DNA from: Bradyrhizobium sp. 1
GTDB lineage: Bacteria; Pseudomonadota; Alphaproteobacteria; Rhizobiales; Xanthobacteraceae
Length of the DNA stretch: 64,000 nt
Direction: 5' to 3'
Assembly (NCBI RefSeq): GCF_023073315.1
Contig: NZ_JADPJH010000033.1
Coordinates: forward strand, 936,659-1,000,658
Shown here: positions 37,731 to 46,187 of the stretch, piece after piece
Position numbering within the stretch: position 1 is the first letter of the stretch
How the letters are laid out: each line of letters starts with the position of its first letter
The notes under the pieces: generated by a model
Databases searched by the model: none
Seen by the model: the letters and a program-made list of their open reading frames with translations, nothing else
Told to the model about the DNA's origin: nothing
Made by a program: the position numbers and the translations under genes

Positions 37731-37800
37731 CGCGAATGGCGAGTAGCGAATGGCGAAGCGGAGACCATCCCCACTCGCCATTCGCCACTCACTATTCGCC
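37731..37800. repeat. palindromic repeat between fliE and fliQ
   Basis: Inverted arms built from GCGAATGGCGAGTAGCGAATGG on the left and its near complement (CCATTCGCCACTCACTATTCGC) on the right. The left arm also contains a direct repeat of GCGAATGGCGA. Transcription of the operon must pass through this hairpin. Confidence 0.7.
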
Positions 37801-37805
37801 CCTCA

Positions 37806-38114
37806 TCAGATCGGCATCTTCATGATGTCTTCATAAGCCGCGATCACGCGGTCGCGGACCGAGACCAGCGTGGATACCGCGACGTCGGTGTCGGCGACCG
37901 CCGTCACCACGTCCATCACGTTGGCCTTGCCGGCGGCCATCGCCACCGTCTGCGCGTCGGACTTGCGGCCGGACTCCATGACGCTGCCGACAGCGTCTTT
38001 CAGGAGCGAAGCGAAGGACTGCCCGCTCGCTTCGCTGCCCTTGCCGGCAGCGGTGTTTTCCAGCACGCGGGCGAGGTTTGCATAGGCATTGGCGGCAATT
38101 GTCGGTGTTGCCAT
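37806..38114 (-). CDS. fliE: flagellar hook-basal body protein FliE
   Basis: 102 residues, the normal FliE length. SFASLLKDAVGSVMESGRKS and VSTLVSVRDRVIAAYEDIMK are family signatures; the C-terminal MPI ends as in other FliE proteins. FliE links the MS ring to the rod and is exported by the flagellar apparatus. 16 bases after flgC. Confidence 0.95.
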   Translation of the reverse strand: MATPTIAANAYANLARVLENTAAGKGSEASGQSFASLLKDAVGSVMESGRKSDAQTVAMAAGKANVMDVVTAVADTDVAVSTLVSVRDRVIAAYEDIMKMPI

Positions 38115-38130
38115 GGCTCAGATGTCCTGT

Positions 38131-38556
38131 TCAGCTCTTGAGGATGTCGAGGGTGCGCTGGATCATCCGGCGCGTCGCACTGATGATGTTGAGGTTGGCC
38201 TCGTAGGACCGCTGCGCGTCGCGCATGTCGGTCATCTCGACCACCGAGTTCACGTTGGGATATTTGACGTTGCCGGTCGCATCCGCCGCCGGATTGTTCG
38301 GCTCGTATTTGGTGCGGAAATTGGACTGGTCGGGCTTGATCCGGCCGAGGGTGACGACCTGAGCGTCGAGGGTGCGGTCCAGCGCCGAGGAGAAGGTCGG
38401 CACCTTGCGCCGATAGGGATCGCCGCCGGCGCTCTGCGACGTCGAATCCGCGTTCGCGATGTTTTCCGAGATCACCCGCATGCGCCCCGCCTGCGCGCGC
38501 AGGCCGGAGGTCGCAATCGCCATCGAGCGGGCAAAGTCGCTGCTGTCATTCGCCAT
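38131..38556 (-). CDS. flgC: proximal rod protein FlgC
   Basis: 141 residues. N-terminal SGLRAQAGRMRVISENIANADST and C-terminal VNSVVEMTDMRDAQRSYEAN are the terminal rod/hook motifs (D0 coiled-coil regions). FlgC forms the proximal rod. Located 18 bases after flgB. Confidence 0.96.
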   Translation of the reverse strand: MANDSSDFARSMAIATSGLRAQAGRMRVISENIANADSTSQSAGGDPYRRKVPTFSSALDRTLDAQVVTLGRIKPDQSNFRTKYEPNNPAADATGNVKYPNVNSVVEMTDMRDAQRSYEANLNIISATRRMIQRTLDILKS

Positions 38557-38574
38557 GATGCGCTTCCTCTAGCT

Positions 38575-38979
38575 CTAGCCCTTGCCGATCGCGGTCTTGA
38601 GCAGGTGCAGGCTCTTCGAGTAGAGCGAGGTCGCTGCTGCGTAATCCATCTGGTTGCTGGCGGCCTTCATCATCTCCTCTTCGAGATTGACGGCGTTGCC
38701 AGCAGGGCGTGTTTCAAAACCCGCATTCTTGTTCTGGTCGAATCCCGAGGCTGCGCCCGATGGCGTCATGTGGGAACCGCTGGTGCGGGTCATCGCCAGG
38801 GGGCCCATCGAGCCGGTGACGGCGCCAGCCTTATCGAGCTTCGGCTCGACCAGGTCGCGCGGCCGGAATTTGGGCGTGTCGGAATTGGAGACGTTCTCGG
38901 ACAGGACGCGCTGGCGTTCCTGGTGCCACTGCATCTTGGTGCGAAGCGCCGACAGCACCGGGAGGTCATTGATGGACAT
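38575..38979 (-). CDS. flgB: proximal rod protein FlgB
   Basis: 134 residues. The start INDLPVLSALRTKMQWHQER and following VLSENVSNSDTPKFRPRDL fit FlgB, including the conserved NVSNSDTP turn; EEEMMKAASNQMDYAAATSL is the C-terminal motif. First gene of the minus-strand rod/export operon, divergent from fliO. The 352-bp gap holds a perfect CtrA-type site and two copies of a palindrome. Confidence 0.96.
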   Translation of the reverse strand: MSINDLPVLSALRTKMQWHQERQRVLSENVSNSDTPKFRPRDLVEPKLDKAGAVTGSMGPLAMTRTSGSHMTPSGAASGFDQNKNAGFETRPAGNAVNLEEEMMKAASNQMDYAAATSLYSKSLHLLKTAIGKG

Positions 38980-39025
38980 CGTCGCGGCTCCTTCCGCCTG
39001 CTGCGAACCTTGGGGCCCGAAGCTA

Positions 39026-39039
39026 GGCAGAATTTGCCG
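39026..39039. promoter_or_regulatory. flagellar palindrome GGCA-N5-TGCC (copy 1)
   Basis: GGCAGAATTTGCCG, 47 bases upstream of flgB. Related copies are at 39221-39235, 48071-48084 and 56953-56967. It is reminiscent of FlbD-bound ftr elements (inference). Confidence 0.45.
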
Positions 39040-39048
39040 CGTGTATGG

Positions 39049-39063
39049 TTAACAGGTGGTTAA
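39049..39063. promoter_or_regulatory. perfect CtrA-type site in flgB/fliO region
   Basis: TTAA-CAGGTGG-TTAA, an exact match to the known CtrA consensus TTAA-N7-TTAA, 70 bases upstream of flgB and 270 upstream of fliO. CckA, the kinase feeding CtrA, is encoded 4 kb away. Confidence 0.65.
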
Positions 39064-39220
39064 GGATGCCCTCAACGTATGTCCCCGCGCGGGACAGGGT
39101 TTTGTGATCCCGTGATTCTACGCCCCCAAAAGCGGCATTAACCCAACCGCTTGGCGGCGCATGCGCAGGCCAAGAAGTCGTTTTGGATCGAGCGATTCAT
39201 AGGTTATTAAGAGTTGGGGA

Positions 39221-39235
39221 CGGCAAAACTTGCCG
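39221..39235. promoter_or_regulatory. flagellar palindrome CGGCA-N5-TGCCG (copy 2)
   Basis: CGGCAAAACTTGCCG, a perfect 15-base palindrome 97 bases before fliO. It matches the one in the fliX/flgI gap (CGGCAAAATCTGCCG) at 13 of 15 positions. Confidence 0.5.
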
Positions 39236-39331
39236 TGGGACATTAAGAAATCGCAGTTTGGGGCATCCGACGCCGATGGTTGGCGCATCTGACCATGGGC
39301 ACGAAAGAAGCGCCATTTGCCGGGGACAAGT

Positions 39332-40291
39332 ATGAACGGTAGCCCTATCACCTTCATCGTCGCGTTCATCGTCGTACTGGCGTTGATCGGCCTCGCCGCT
39401 TGGCTGGTCCGTCGATTCGCCAGCACGCGGCTCGGCGCCAACACCCAGCGCGGCAGGATGCCCCGGCTCGCCGTGATCGATGCGGCCGCGGTCGACGGCC
39501 GGCGGCGGCTGGTGCTGGTCCGGCGTGATAATGTCGAGCATCTCCTGATGATCGGTGGCCCCACCGACATCGTGGTCGAGCCCAACATCGTTCGCGCCGC
39601 GCCCGGCCGCGACCAGCTCCCGCAGCGTCCCAACGCCGCTGAACCGCCGCGCCTCGCGCCGATGCCCGATGCCGGCGGCTGGGCCGACGAAGCCCCGCGC
39701 CCCGAATTGCTCGATCATCCCGAGCCGCAGATGCCCGAGCCGCCGCCGCGGCCCGCGCGCCCGTCCTTCGCCGACGAAGTGCGCCGGCCCGCGCCCGCTT
39801 TGGCCGAACGCCGCAGCGAGCCGCCGCTGGCAGGCTTTGCGCCCGAGCCGCTCGCTCCGCGTCCCGAGCGCGAGCCCCGGCCTGAGCCGCTGCCGCCGCG
39901 CGTTGCCCGCCCCGAGCCACCGCTGATGCCGCGTCCGCCGCGCCAGAGCGAGCCAGTGAAGGTGCCACCCGTCCGCGCCGAGCGCGCCGCCGCGCCGCCG
40001 CCACCCGTCCCGCAGGCTCCGCCCGTTCCGCCGCCGGCTCCCGCTCCCGCCGCGCCCTCGAATGCCGAGCAGAATCTGGCCGAAATGGCGCAGCGGTTAG
40101 AGGCAGCACTTCGCCGCCCGGCCGGCGAAACAATTGCGCCCCCGGTTGCGCCGGAGCCGCCGGCCGCTCCCCCGCGCGCCGCACGCAGCGAGCCACCGGC
40201 CCCGCCGGCGAAGCCTGCCGCGGAAAAGACCAGCTTTGAAAATCTCGAAGACGAGATGGCCTCCCTGCTCGGCCGTCCGAAGCCATCGTGA
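39332..40291 (+). CDS. fliO: FliO-like flagellar export assembly protein with long Pro-rich tail
   Basis: 319 residues. One N-terminal transmembrane helix (about 7-27), then the FliO core (RMPRLAVIDAAAVDGRRRLV, LVRRDNVEHLLMIGGPTDIV). From about residue 95 onward the protein is an extremely Pro/Arg/Ala/Glu-rich disordered tail of about 190 residues ending in a short helix (FENLEDEMASLLGRPKPS). FliO helps assemble the FliP-FliR gate. Most FliO proteins are much shorter, so the tail is notable. GGGGA precedes the ATG at 39332. Its stop overlaps the GTG of fliP. Confidence 0.8.
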   Translation: MNGSPITFIVAFIVVLALIGLAAWLVRRFASTRLGANTQRGRMPRLAVIDAAAVDGRRRLVLVRRDNVEHLLMIGGPTDIVVEPNIVRAAPGRDQLPQRPNAAEPPRLAPMPDAGGWADEAPRPELLDHPEPQMPEPPPRPARPSFADEVRRPAPALAERRSEPPLAGFAPEPLAPRPEREPRPEPLPPRVARPEPPLMPRPPRQSEPVKVPPVRAERAAAPPPPVPQAPPVPPPAPAPAAPSNAEQNLAEMAQRLEAALRRPAGETIAPPVAPEPPAAPPRAARSEPPAPPAKPAAEKTSFENLEDEMASLLGRPKPS

Positions 40292-41046
40292 GGCTGCCGA
40301 CCCTCCCGCGTAGAGTTCTTTTTGTTTCTGTCCTGATCGCCGCGGCTTCGCTCGCGATGCCGGCGCATGCGCAGGACATCAGCATCAATCTCGGCGGCGG
40401 CGCTGGTGGCGGCGGCGTCACCGAACGCGCGATCCAGCTGATCGCGCTGCTCACGGTGTTGTCGATCGCACCGTCGATCCTGATCATGATGACCTCGTTC
40501 ACGCGCATCGTGGTCGTGCTGTCGCTGCTGCGCACCGCGATGGGTACGGCGACCGCGCCGCCGAATTCGGTGATCATTGCGCTCGCGATGTTCCTCACCT
40601 TCTTCGTAATGGGGCCGGTCCTGCAAAAGTCCTATGACGAGGGCATCCGCCCGCTCGTCGCCAATCAGATCAGCGTCGAGGACGCGCTCCAGCGCGCCTC
40701 CGTTCCCTTGCGCGGCTTCATGCAGAAGAACGTGCGCGAGAAGGACCTGAAGCTGTTCCTGGACCTCTCCGGCGAGCCGCCGCCCGCCACCCCCGACGAG
40801 CTCGCGCTTCGCATCCTCGTGCCCGCCTTCATGATCTCCGAGCTGAAGCGCGCCTTCGAGATCGGCTTTCTCTTGTTCCTCCCCTTCCTGATCATCGACC
40901 TCGTCGTCGCCTCGGTGTTGATGTCGATGGGCATGATGATGCTGCCACCCGCGACGATTTCGCTGCCGTTCAAGCTGATCTTCTTCGTGCTGGTCGACGG
41001 CTGGTCGCTGGTGGCGGGGAGCTTGGTGCAGAGCTACGGGGGGTAG
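40288..41046 (+). CDS. fliP: flagellar export gate protein FliP
   Basis: 252 residues. Signal peptide at the N-terminus, then the FliP core: PSILIMMTSFTRIVVVLSLL, LFLDLSGEPPPATPDEL region and PAFMISELKRAFEIGFLLFLPF followed by DLVVASVLMSMGMMMLPP. FliP pentamers form the central pore of the export gate. The GTG start overlaps the fliO stop by four bases, so the two are translationally coupled. Encoded apart from fliQ-fliR-flhB, which lie on the divergent operon. Confidence 0.96.
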   Translation: MRLPTLPRRVLFVSVLIAAASLAMPAHAQDISINLGGGAGGGGVTERAIQLIALLTVLSIAPSILIMMTSFTRIVVVLSLLRTAMGTATAPPNSVIIALAMFLTFFVMGPVLQKSYDEGIRPLVANQISVEDALQRASVPLRGFMQKNVREKDLKLFLDLSGEPPPATPDELALRILVPAFMISELKRAFEIGFLLFLPFLIIDLVVASVLMSMGMMMLPPATISLPFKLIFFVLVDGWSLVAGSLVQSYGG

Positions 41047-41102
41047 CGAGCTCGGAGCGACGTCAGCGGCACCGGTCGAGAGGCCCGGAGGTAGCAGAGA
41101 TG

Positions 41103-44100
41103 CTACCGCGTCATCTTGATCTGCCGCACGACCGGGATCGTCGGCAGCGAGCCGGTGTGGTCGGTCTCGTCCTTGGCCTGCGGAGCGGCCGGTGCGCGGG
41201 CGGTGGCATCGGGGAAGCGCTGCTTCATCTCGCGCAGGAAGCCGTCGAGCGTGTCGACGCTGGCGGCAAGCTTGGCGATCTCGCCGAATTCGGCGCTGGA
41301 GGACGCGGACGGCTTGCTGGCGATGTCGAACGCGGCGCGGTCGGCGCTCTCGCTCATCAGCGGCGCGTACTTCTCGCGGAAGCGCGACGTGCCGATCGAG
41401 TCGTCGGCGAGCGCATAACCGACGGCGGCGCGGATGATGTCGCTCTTCTCCACCGCGTTGAGCGGCTTGAAGTCGCGGAAGCGCTCGCCGTAATAGAGCT
41501 CGATCTGCTCGGCGGATTCGCGCCAGCGCCGCGCCGCCCAGAAGATGTCGGAGCGCAGACGAAGCACCTCGCGCCCGGAAACGTTGGAGACGATGTCGAG
41601 CGCAAGGTCGTGGCGGCCGACGTCGCTCTGCGCCCGTGCCTCCAGCAGCAGGCGCTGCTGCCGGAGTTCGCCGGAGAGATCACTGATGCGGCTCGCGCGC
41701 AGCGCCGTGATCGCCTTGTCCGGCCTGCGGTTGGCGAGATAGATCATGGACAGGCGCGCGGCGACCTGGGCGCGGGCGGCGCCTTCGAGGCGGTGATCGA
41801 CCTGGTATTGCAGCAGCTCGGCGGCCTGGTCGAGCAGATCGATCGAAGCGAGACGGTCGGCGAGACGCCGGATCAGTTCGTCGCCGCGGCGGCCGATCGG
41901 CGTCAGCTCGCGGAACTCGTAGAACATCCCGAGCGCCTCGACGACGGGCAGATCGTCACCCTTCGGCCCCAGGAAGATCTGCGTGAACAGGTCGGAGGCG
42001 AGGTCCTGCGCCTGGCGCGAGGCCTCTGCGTTGGGCTGAAGCTTCGTCGCAGTGCGCGCCGCCGTGAGCGCGTCGCGGTAGCGCCCGTTCTCGGCATACA
42101 TTTGCGACAGCATCTGGAGGGTCTTGACCTCGATGGAGTCGCCGCGCCAGGTCATCGACAGCGTCTCGAGATCGCGCAGCGCGTCTTCCTTGCTGATCTC
42201 GTCGCGCTTCTGCCGCAGCGCGACCTCGAGCTGCTTGGCTTCCGCCGCAGCCGGCCGGTCGCTCGAGGCAACCGCAAATTTGTAATCGTCGAGCGCGTCC
42301 TTGTCATGGCCGAGCGCCTCGGCGAGCTTGCCGCGCAGCACGGCGAAGCCGGGCGCGGCCTCGGCCGGTACGCCGACGATCTCGAGCTCGCTGCGCCGCT
42401 TGGAGGCGCCGGCATAGTCCTTGACCTCGAGGGAGGAGCGCATCGCGTCCATCGTCACGATGCGCTGGATGTCGAGCGGCAGCGAGGCGATGGCGAACTC
42501 GACATTCTTGAACTTCTCGCGGGCGTCCGCCCATTTACCCTGGCGCGCATAAGCGAGCGCTTTCCAGAGCTGGGAATCGTGGCTGTTGCCGATCACGGGA
42601 TTGGCGAGATCCTTCAGTCCCTGTGCAGGACGGCCGATCAGGATGCTCGATATCGCATGCATGATCAGCGCGCCGCTCTCCTCCTTGTTGAGGGGATCGC
42701 TCAGCATCAAGTCGGTGACGGACTTGGCCTCGTAGTACATCGCGCGCGACATGTAGAACTGCGCGAGGTCGAGCCGCGGCAGCGAGCGCTGCGCCGGCTC
42801 GACGACGGAGATCGCCGTGATCAGATCGCTCTGGCGCGTCCAGAAGTCCTCCGACTGGCCCTTGCGCCAGCCTTCGGGGCTGAACACCGGGCGCACTGCG
42901 GTCGGGGCGCGCTCGGCGGAGATGTCGACCGGCGACAGCGTCAGTCCGCCCTTCTTGCCGAGAATGACCTTGTCGGACCCGACCTCTACGCCGACCTCGT
43001 CGGAGTTCGGGCGGATCGCGATGCCGTGCGCGGATTCCAGCAGCGAGAGATCGACGAGATCCTGCCGCTTGATGAAGCCGCGCACCGGCCGCTGCCCGGT
43101 GACGACATAGAGCATGTCGCCGGCATCGGGATCGGTGAGCTTGTGCAGCAGGCCTGGATTGGCGAAGGGGATTGCGATGTTGGCGAGCGCGGGATCGGTG
43201 ATGTTGCGCGACATCATCAGTGGCAGCGGCGTCGCCTGGATCTTGTCGGCGAGCGTCAGGAGCCAGTTGGTCTCCTTGCCGACCTCCTCGCTCGTCAGCG
43301 AGTAGACCAGCGGCCGGGTGAGACGGATGCGCACCGCCTGCCCCTTGTCGAGCGGCATGCGGCTGACCTCCCCGATCATCGCACCGCCCTTGCTGCGGAT
43401 CGCCTCGACATCGATCGGCTTCGGCGTATCGAACACCAGCCAGACGGTGTCGCCGCGGCGGAACGCCGCCGCGGGGGTCGAGACCTGAAGCGGGAACGTC
43501 ACGCGCAAGCCATCGCTGTCGCGGCGCGCATCGACGCTTGCGATAGCCGGCTGCGGCGCGGCCTGCGCCTCGGCGGGCGCAGCCTTGACAGGCTCCTTTG
43601 CAACCTCCCTCACGACCTCCTTGGGCGCTTCGGCAACTGCGGGCTTGCCGGGCGCGGCTGGAGCTTCGGCAACAACCGCCGCGGGCTTAGGGGCTTCCTT
43701 GGCTGTTTCCTTGATTGTTTCCTTGGCTGTTTCTTTGGGCGCTTCCGCAGCGTGCGGAGCTTCAGCCACGGAAGCCGGCGCAGGCTTCGGCGCTTCGGCA
43801 GCCGGCATCGGAGCAGGCGCTTCCGACTTCCCCTCGGGCTTGATGTCGATCTTCGCTTCGCGCGCAATCGTCTCCGACGTCGGTGGCGCCACCTCGCGGT
43901 GAGCGTCCTTGGGCTTCTCGGCCGCCGGCTTTTCCGCGGCCGGCGCCGGTCCATGACCCTGGGCCGCTGGCTTGGCCTGCGCGATCATGGACTCGGCCGT
44001 TGCGGCCATCTTGCCCTTGTCGGGCTGGAAGGAGATGTCGACGACGTAGTTCTTGTCGTCGCGGAAAGAGTGCACGTCGGAATCGCCGATCAGCGCGACC

Positions 44101-44867
44101 TCGACACTGGTCTGGTCGATGTCGGCCTTCTGCTTGATCGAGGCGACGTTCGGCGGCGCGGCGACGACCGCGTCGGCCAGGTCGAAGCTGAGATTGGCGT
44201 TGAAGGCGAGCGTGAGCTTCTGCTCGTTGAGCACGGAGGAGACGCCGACGCCGTCGGGCATCTCGAACACGAAGCGCACGAAAGTCGGCTGGATCGAGGC
44301 GCGCACGCGGATCTGCGGACGCTTCTTGGACTCGGCCGCGGCGCGCTGGGCGCGCAAGGCACGTTCGGCGACGCGGGCGCGCTCGGCGAGCTCCTTGACC
44401 ACGTCCATGGGCAGGCTCGGCGGCGGCCCCTTCCAGCCCTCCGGCAAGAGGTCGACGAAGGTGCGCTCGCCGGCATTCATGGTGTTGACGGTGACGCGCC
44501 GCGCCAGCGACAGGCGGATGGCGCCACCGTCGGGATCGCGGCGGGCGGAATTGACGTAATCGGGCGCGCCTTCCGGCACACGATCGACGGGAACGTCGAC
44601 GGCCCGGTCGAAGCGGATGATGAGAATGGAGCCGGCCGTCGTCACCTCGGAGGGCACATCCTCGCCGAGCTTGATCACGAGACGGGCAAAGCCGCCGCCA
44701 GCCGAGAAAGTCGCCTCGCCCCGGATCGCATCCGCGGCCCGGGCGGGTGCACTGAGGCCGATCAGCAGGCAGGCCGCCAGCACGGGCGCCGTGCAGACAT
44801 GACGCGACAGCACCCACGCCAAAGCGCGGGCTCGCGACATAAATCCAGCGGCAGCCTCTCGCGCCAT
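41103..44867 (-). CDS. large secreted TPR protein of the flagellar cluster
   Basis: 1254 residues; no single family recognised. In order: signal peptide (about 22-46); two beta-rich segments resembling AMIN-type wall-binding domains (about 50-280, for example GERTFVDLLPEGWKG and DDKNYVVDISF); a Lys/Pro/Ala/Glu-rich linker of about 150 residues with KETAKETIKETAKE-type repeats; a third beta-rich segment (DTVWLVFDTPKPIDVEAI); and from about residue 700 many helix pairs typical of TPR repeats, e.g. AQFYMSRAMYYEAKSV and TLQMLSQMYAENGRYRDA. Last gene of the fliL-fliM-DUF6468-motE unit, 102 bases after motE, with a CtrA-type site between. Start chosen at 44867; the frame reaches 44906. Confidence 0.75.
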   Translation of the reverse strand: MAREAAAGFMSRARALAWVLSRHVCTAPVLAACLLIGLSAPARAADAIRGEATFSAGGGFARLVIKLGEDVPSEVTTAGSILIIRFDRAVDVPVDRVPEGAPDYVNSARRDPDGGAIRLSLARRVTVNTMNAGERTFVDLLPEGWKGPPPSLPMDVVKELAERARVAERALRAQRAAAESKKRPQIRVRASIQPTFVRFVFEMPDGVGVSSVLNEQKLTLAFNANLSFDLADAVVAAPPNVASIKQKADIDQTSVEVALIGDSDVHSFRDDKNYVVDISFQPDKGKMAATAESMIAQAKPAAQGHGPAPAAEKPAAEKPKDAHREVAPPTSETIAREAKIDIKPEGKSEAPAPMPAAEAPKPAPASVAEAPHAAEAPKETAKETIKETAKEAPKPAAVVAEAPAAPGKPAVAEAPKEVVREVAKEPVKAAPAEAQAAPQPAIASVDARRDSDGLRVTFPLQVSTPAAAFRRGDTVWLVFDTPKPIDVEAIRSKGGAMIGEVSRMPLDKGQAVRIRLTRPLVYSLTSEEVGKETNWLLTLADKIQATPLPLMMSRNITDPALANIAIPFANPGLLHKLTDPDAGDMLYVVTGQRPVRGFIKRQDLVDLSLLESAHGIAIRPNSDEVGVEVGSDKVILGKKGGLTLSPVDISAERAPTAVRPVFSPEGWRKGQSEDFWTRQSDLITAISVVEPAQRSLPRLDLAQFYMSRAMYYEAKSVTDLMLSDPLNKEESGALIMHAISSILIGRPAQGLKDLANPVIGNSHDSQLWKALAYARQGKWADAREKFKNVEFAIASLPLDIQRIVTMDAMRSSLEVKDYAGASKRRSELEIVGVPAEAAPGFAVLRGKLAEALGHDKDALDDYKFAVASSDRPAAAEAKQLEVALRQKRDEISKEDALRDLETLSMTWRGDSIEVKTLQMLSQMYAENGRYRDALTAARTATKLQPNAEASRQAQDLASDLFTQIFLGPKGDDLPVVEALGMFYEFRELTPIGRRGDELIRRLADRLASIDLLDQAAELLQYQVDHRLEGAARAQVAARLSMIYLANRRPDKAITALRASRISDLSGELRQQRLLLEARAQSDVGRHDLALDIVSNVSGREVLRLRSDIFWAARRWRESAEQIELYYGERFRDFKPLNAVEKSDIIRAAVGYALADDSIGTSRFREKYAPLMSESADRAAFDIASKPSASSSAEFGEIAKLAASVDTLDGFLREMKQRFPDATARAPAAPQAKDETDHTGSLPTIPVVRQIKMTR

Positions 44868-44944
44868 TGGCGGTATTTCTTCCGGTTCGATTGCCCATGC
44901 CGGCACTGGCGCCGGCCCATGCCGTCGATTGTAGGTTTTGGCAA

Positions 44945-44959
44945 TTAAGGGCTTCTTAA
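44945..44959. promoter_or_regulatory. perfect CtrA-type site upstream of the TPR protein
   Basis: TTAA-GGGCTTC-TTAA lies between motE-like and the large TPR protein, 78 bases before its start. The two halves also form an inverted repeat (CTTAAG / TTAAGG), so it may additionally be part of a hairpin. Confidence 0.55.
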
Positions 44960-44969
44960 GTATGAGCCC

Positions 44970-45731
44970 TCAATTCGGCTTTTGCGTCGGCTTGCCGTCG
45001 ATCTTGGGCAGATCGCCGGCGGAAGCGGATTGATCGCCGCCGCCATTGGCCCGGCGGGCCATCTCGACGGTCAGCCGCTCGGCGGCCTCCGGCGACATCA
45101 GTCCCATGATGTCCGACATCTTTCGCGGCGCGATCGCCGAGGCGATCTCGATCAGCACGCCCATCTCGAGCCGGTCGAACACCCGCGCGGCATCCTTCGG
45201 CTTCATGCCTTCATACATGGTGACGAGGCCCTTCATGCGCTGGGCTTCGGCGGCCTTCTGCTCGGCCTGGGTCGTGGAGATGCGGGATTCCACCGCCTTC
45301 ATCTCCTCGACCTTGTTCTCGATGCGCTTCTCGGCCGATTTCAGCAGGCTTTCGCGGATGTCGATCTCGCGCTGGCGGGCCTCGATTTCCTGGCGGCGCG
45401 CCTGCAAGCGTTCGAGGATGGCGCGCTCGGACGCCGGTATCTGCGGCGGGGCTTCCTCCACCTTGACCGCGGTGCCTTCGGACTTGGTCTCGGGAGCTGC
45501 CGGCTTGGGCGCCTCCTTCGGCGCGCCATGGGTCGAGCCCGTGATATCGGGGTCGTCGCGGCCGGTCGGAAAATTCAAATTCTCCTGCGCCCAGGATTTT
45601 TTGACCTGGTTCGGCTGGTAGTCGAACACGTAGCCGCCATTGATCACGAGGCCCGCGACCTTGAGCATGGCGAGACCTGCGACGGCGACCAGGACGACTG
45701 GAATGACGCGGATGTTACGGAAGGACTTCAT
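44970..45731 (-). CDS. MotE-like flagellar motor chaperone
   Basis: 253 residues. One N-terminal transmembrane helix (about 8-28), an Ala/Pro/Lys-rich stretch, a long coiled coil (about 105-170, ILERLQARRQEIEARQREID) and a C-terminal MgtE-N-like domain (MYEGMKPKDAARVFDRLEMG, LIEIASAIAPRKMSDIMGLM). This is the MotE/FlbB-type layout, thought to support motor protein assembly in the periplasm. It follows the DUF6468-like gene by nine bases, within the fliL-fliM operon. Confidence 0.8.
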   Translation of the reverse strand: MKSFRNIRVIPVVLVAVAGLAMLKVAGLVINGGYVFDYQPNQVKKSWAQENLNFPTGRDDPDITGSTHGAPKEAPKPAAPETKSEGTAVKVEEAPPQIPASERAILERLQARRQEIEARQREIDIRESLLKSAEKRIENKVEEMKAVESRISTTQAEQKAAEAQRMKGLVTMYEGMKPKDAARVFDRLEMGVLIEIASAIAPRKMSDIMGLMSPEAAERLTVEMARRANGGGDQSASAGDLPKIDGKPTQKPN

Positions 45732-45740
45732 ACCATGGCT

Positions 45741-46187
45741 TTATGCGGCAAGGCCGTTGGATCGCCGGCGCTCGGAGAAGGCTTCAGCCGCAGCCGCCAC
45801 CGCCTTCGCCGAAGAGGGCTTGGCCGTGGGCACCGCGAGGGTTTCCGGATTGGTGACGGGGCGCGCGGCGATCGCGATCTTGGACAGGCGCCGCACCACG
45901 TTGTCGGCTTCGCTGAGCTGCTTGTAGAGCTGGTCCGACATCTGGGTCGCGGCCGCAAGCTGGCTGCCGAGATTCTCGTTGACGTCGCGCACGGCGAGCT
46001 TCAGCCCGCCGATCGCGCGCTCGGCGATCTCGGTCGCGGTGATCAGCTCGCCGATGACCGCCTTCAGCGAATGCTCGTCCGCCTTCAGCCGCGTCAGCCG
46101 CTTATTCAGCAGGATACAGTAGCAGATCGTCAGCATCAGCAGGATAGCCACCAGTGTCTCGATCGCCATTCCCAGGGAGTGGTTCAT
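45741..46187 (-). CDS. DUF6468-like flagellar-operon membrane protein
   Basis: 148 residues. A single N-terminal transmembrane helix (about 7-28, VAILLMLTICYCILLNKRL) followed by a long alpha-helical/coiled-coil region (ELITATEIAERAIGGLKLAV, EADNVVRRLSKIAIAA) and a disordered tail. This matches the small protein found between fliM and motE-like genes in many alphaproteobacteria (DUF6468). A GGAGG five bases before the ATG overlaps the end of fliM, whose stop overlaps this start by four bases. Role unknown but motor-related by position. Confidence 0.75.
   Translation of the reverse strand: MNHSLGMAIETLVAILLMLTICYCILLNKRLTRLKADEHSLKAVIGELITATEIAERAIGGLKLAVRDVNENLGSQLAAATQMSDQLYKQLSEADNVVRRLSKIAIAARPVTNPETLAVPTAKPSSAKAVAAAAEAFSERRRSNGLAA

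Noticed and set aside
39297..39312. Sigma-54-like GGGCAC-N5-AAGCG before fliO
   Set aside because: Spacing is right, but the start of transcription would fall inside the fliO ribosome site, leaving almost no leader.
39366..40626. Two long minus-strand frames over fliO
   Set aside because: They mirror the Pro/Arg-rich repeat-like codons of FliO; no motif and no start signal.
41100..44948. Uninterrupted 1282-codon frame on the plus strand opposite the large TPR gene
   Set aside because: It is a mirror effect of high GC content and codon bias. The minus-strand frame has a signal peptide, coherent domains and an operon context, while the plus-strand product is a low-complexity Arg/Leu/Asp sequence without a ribosome site or known motif.
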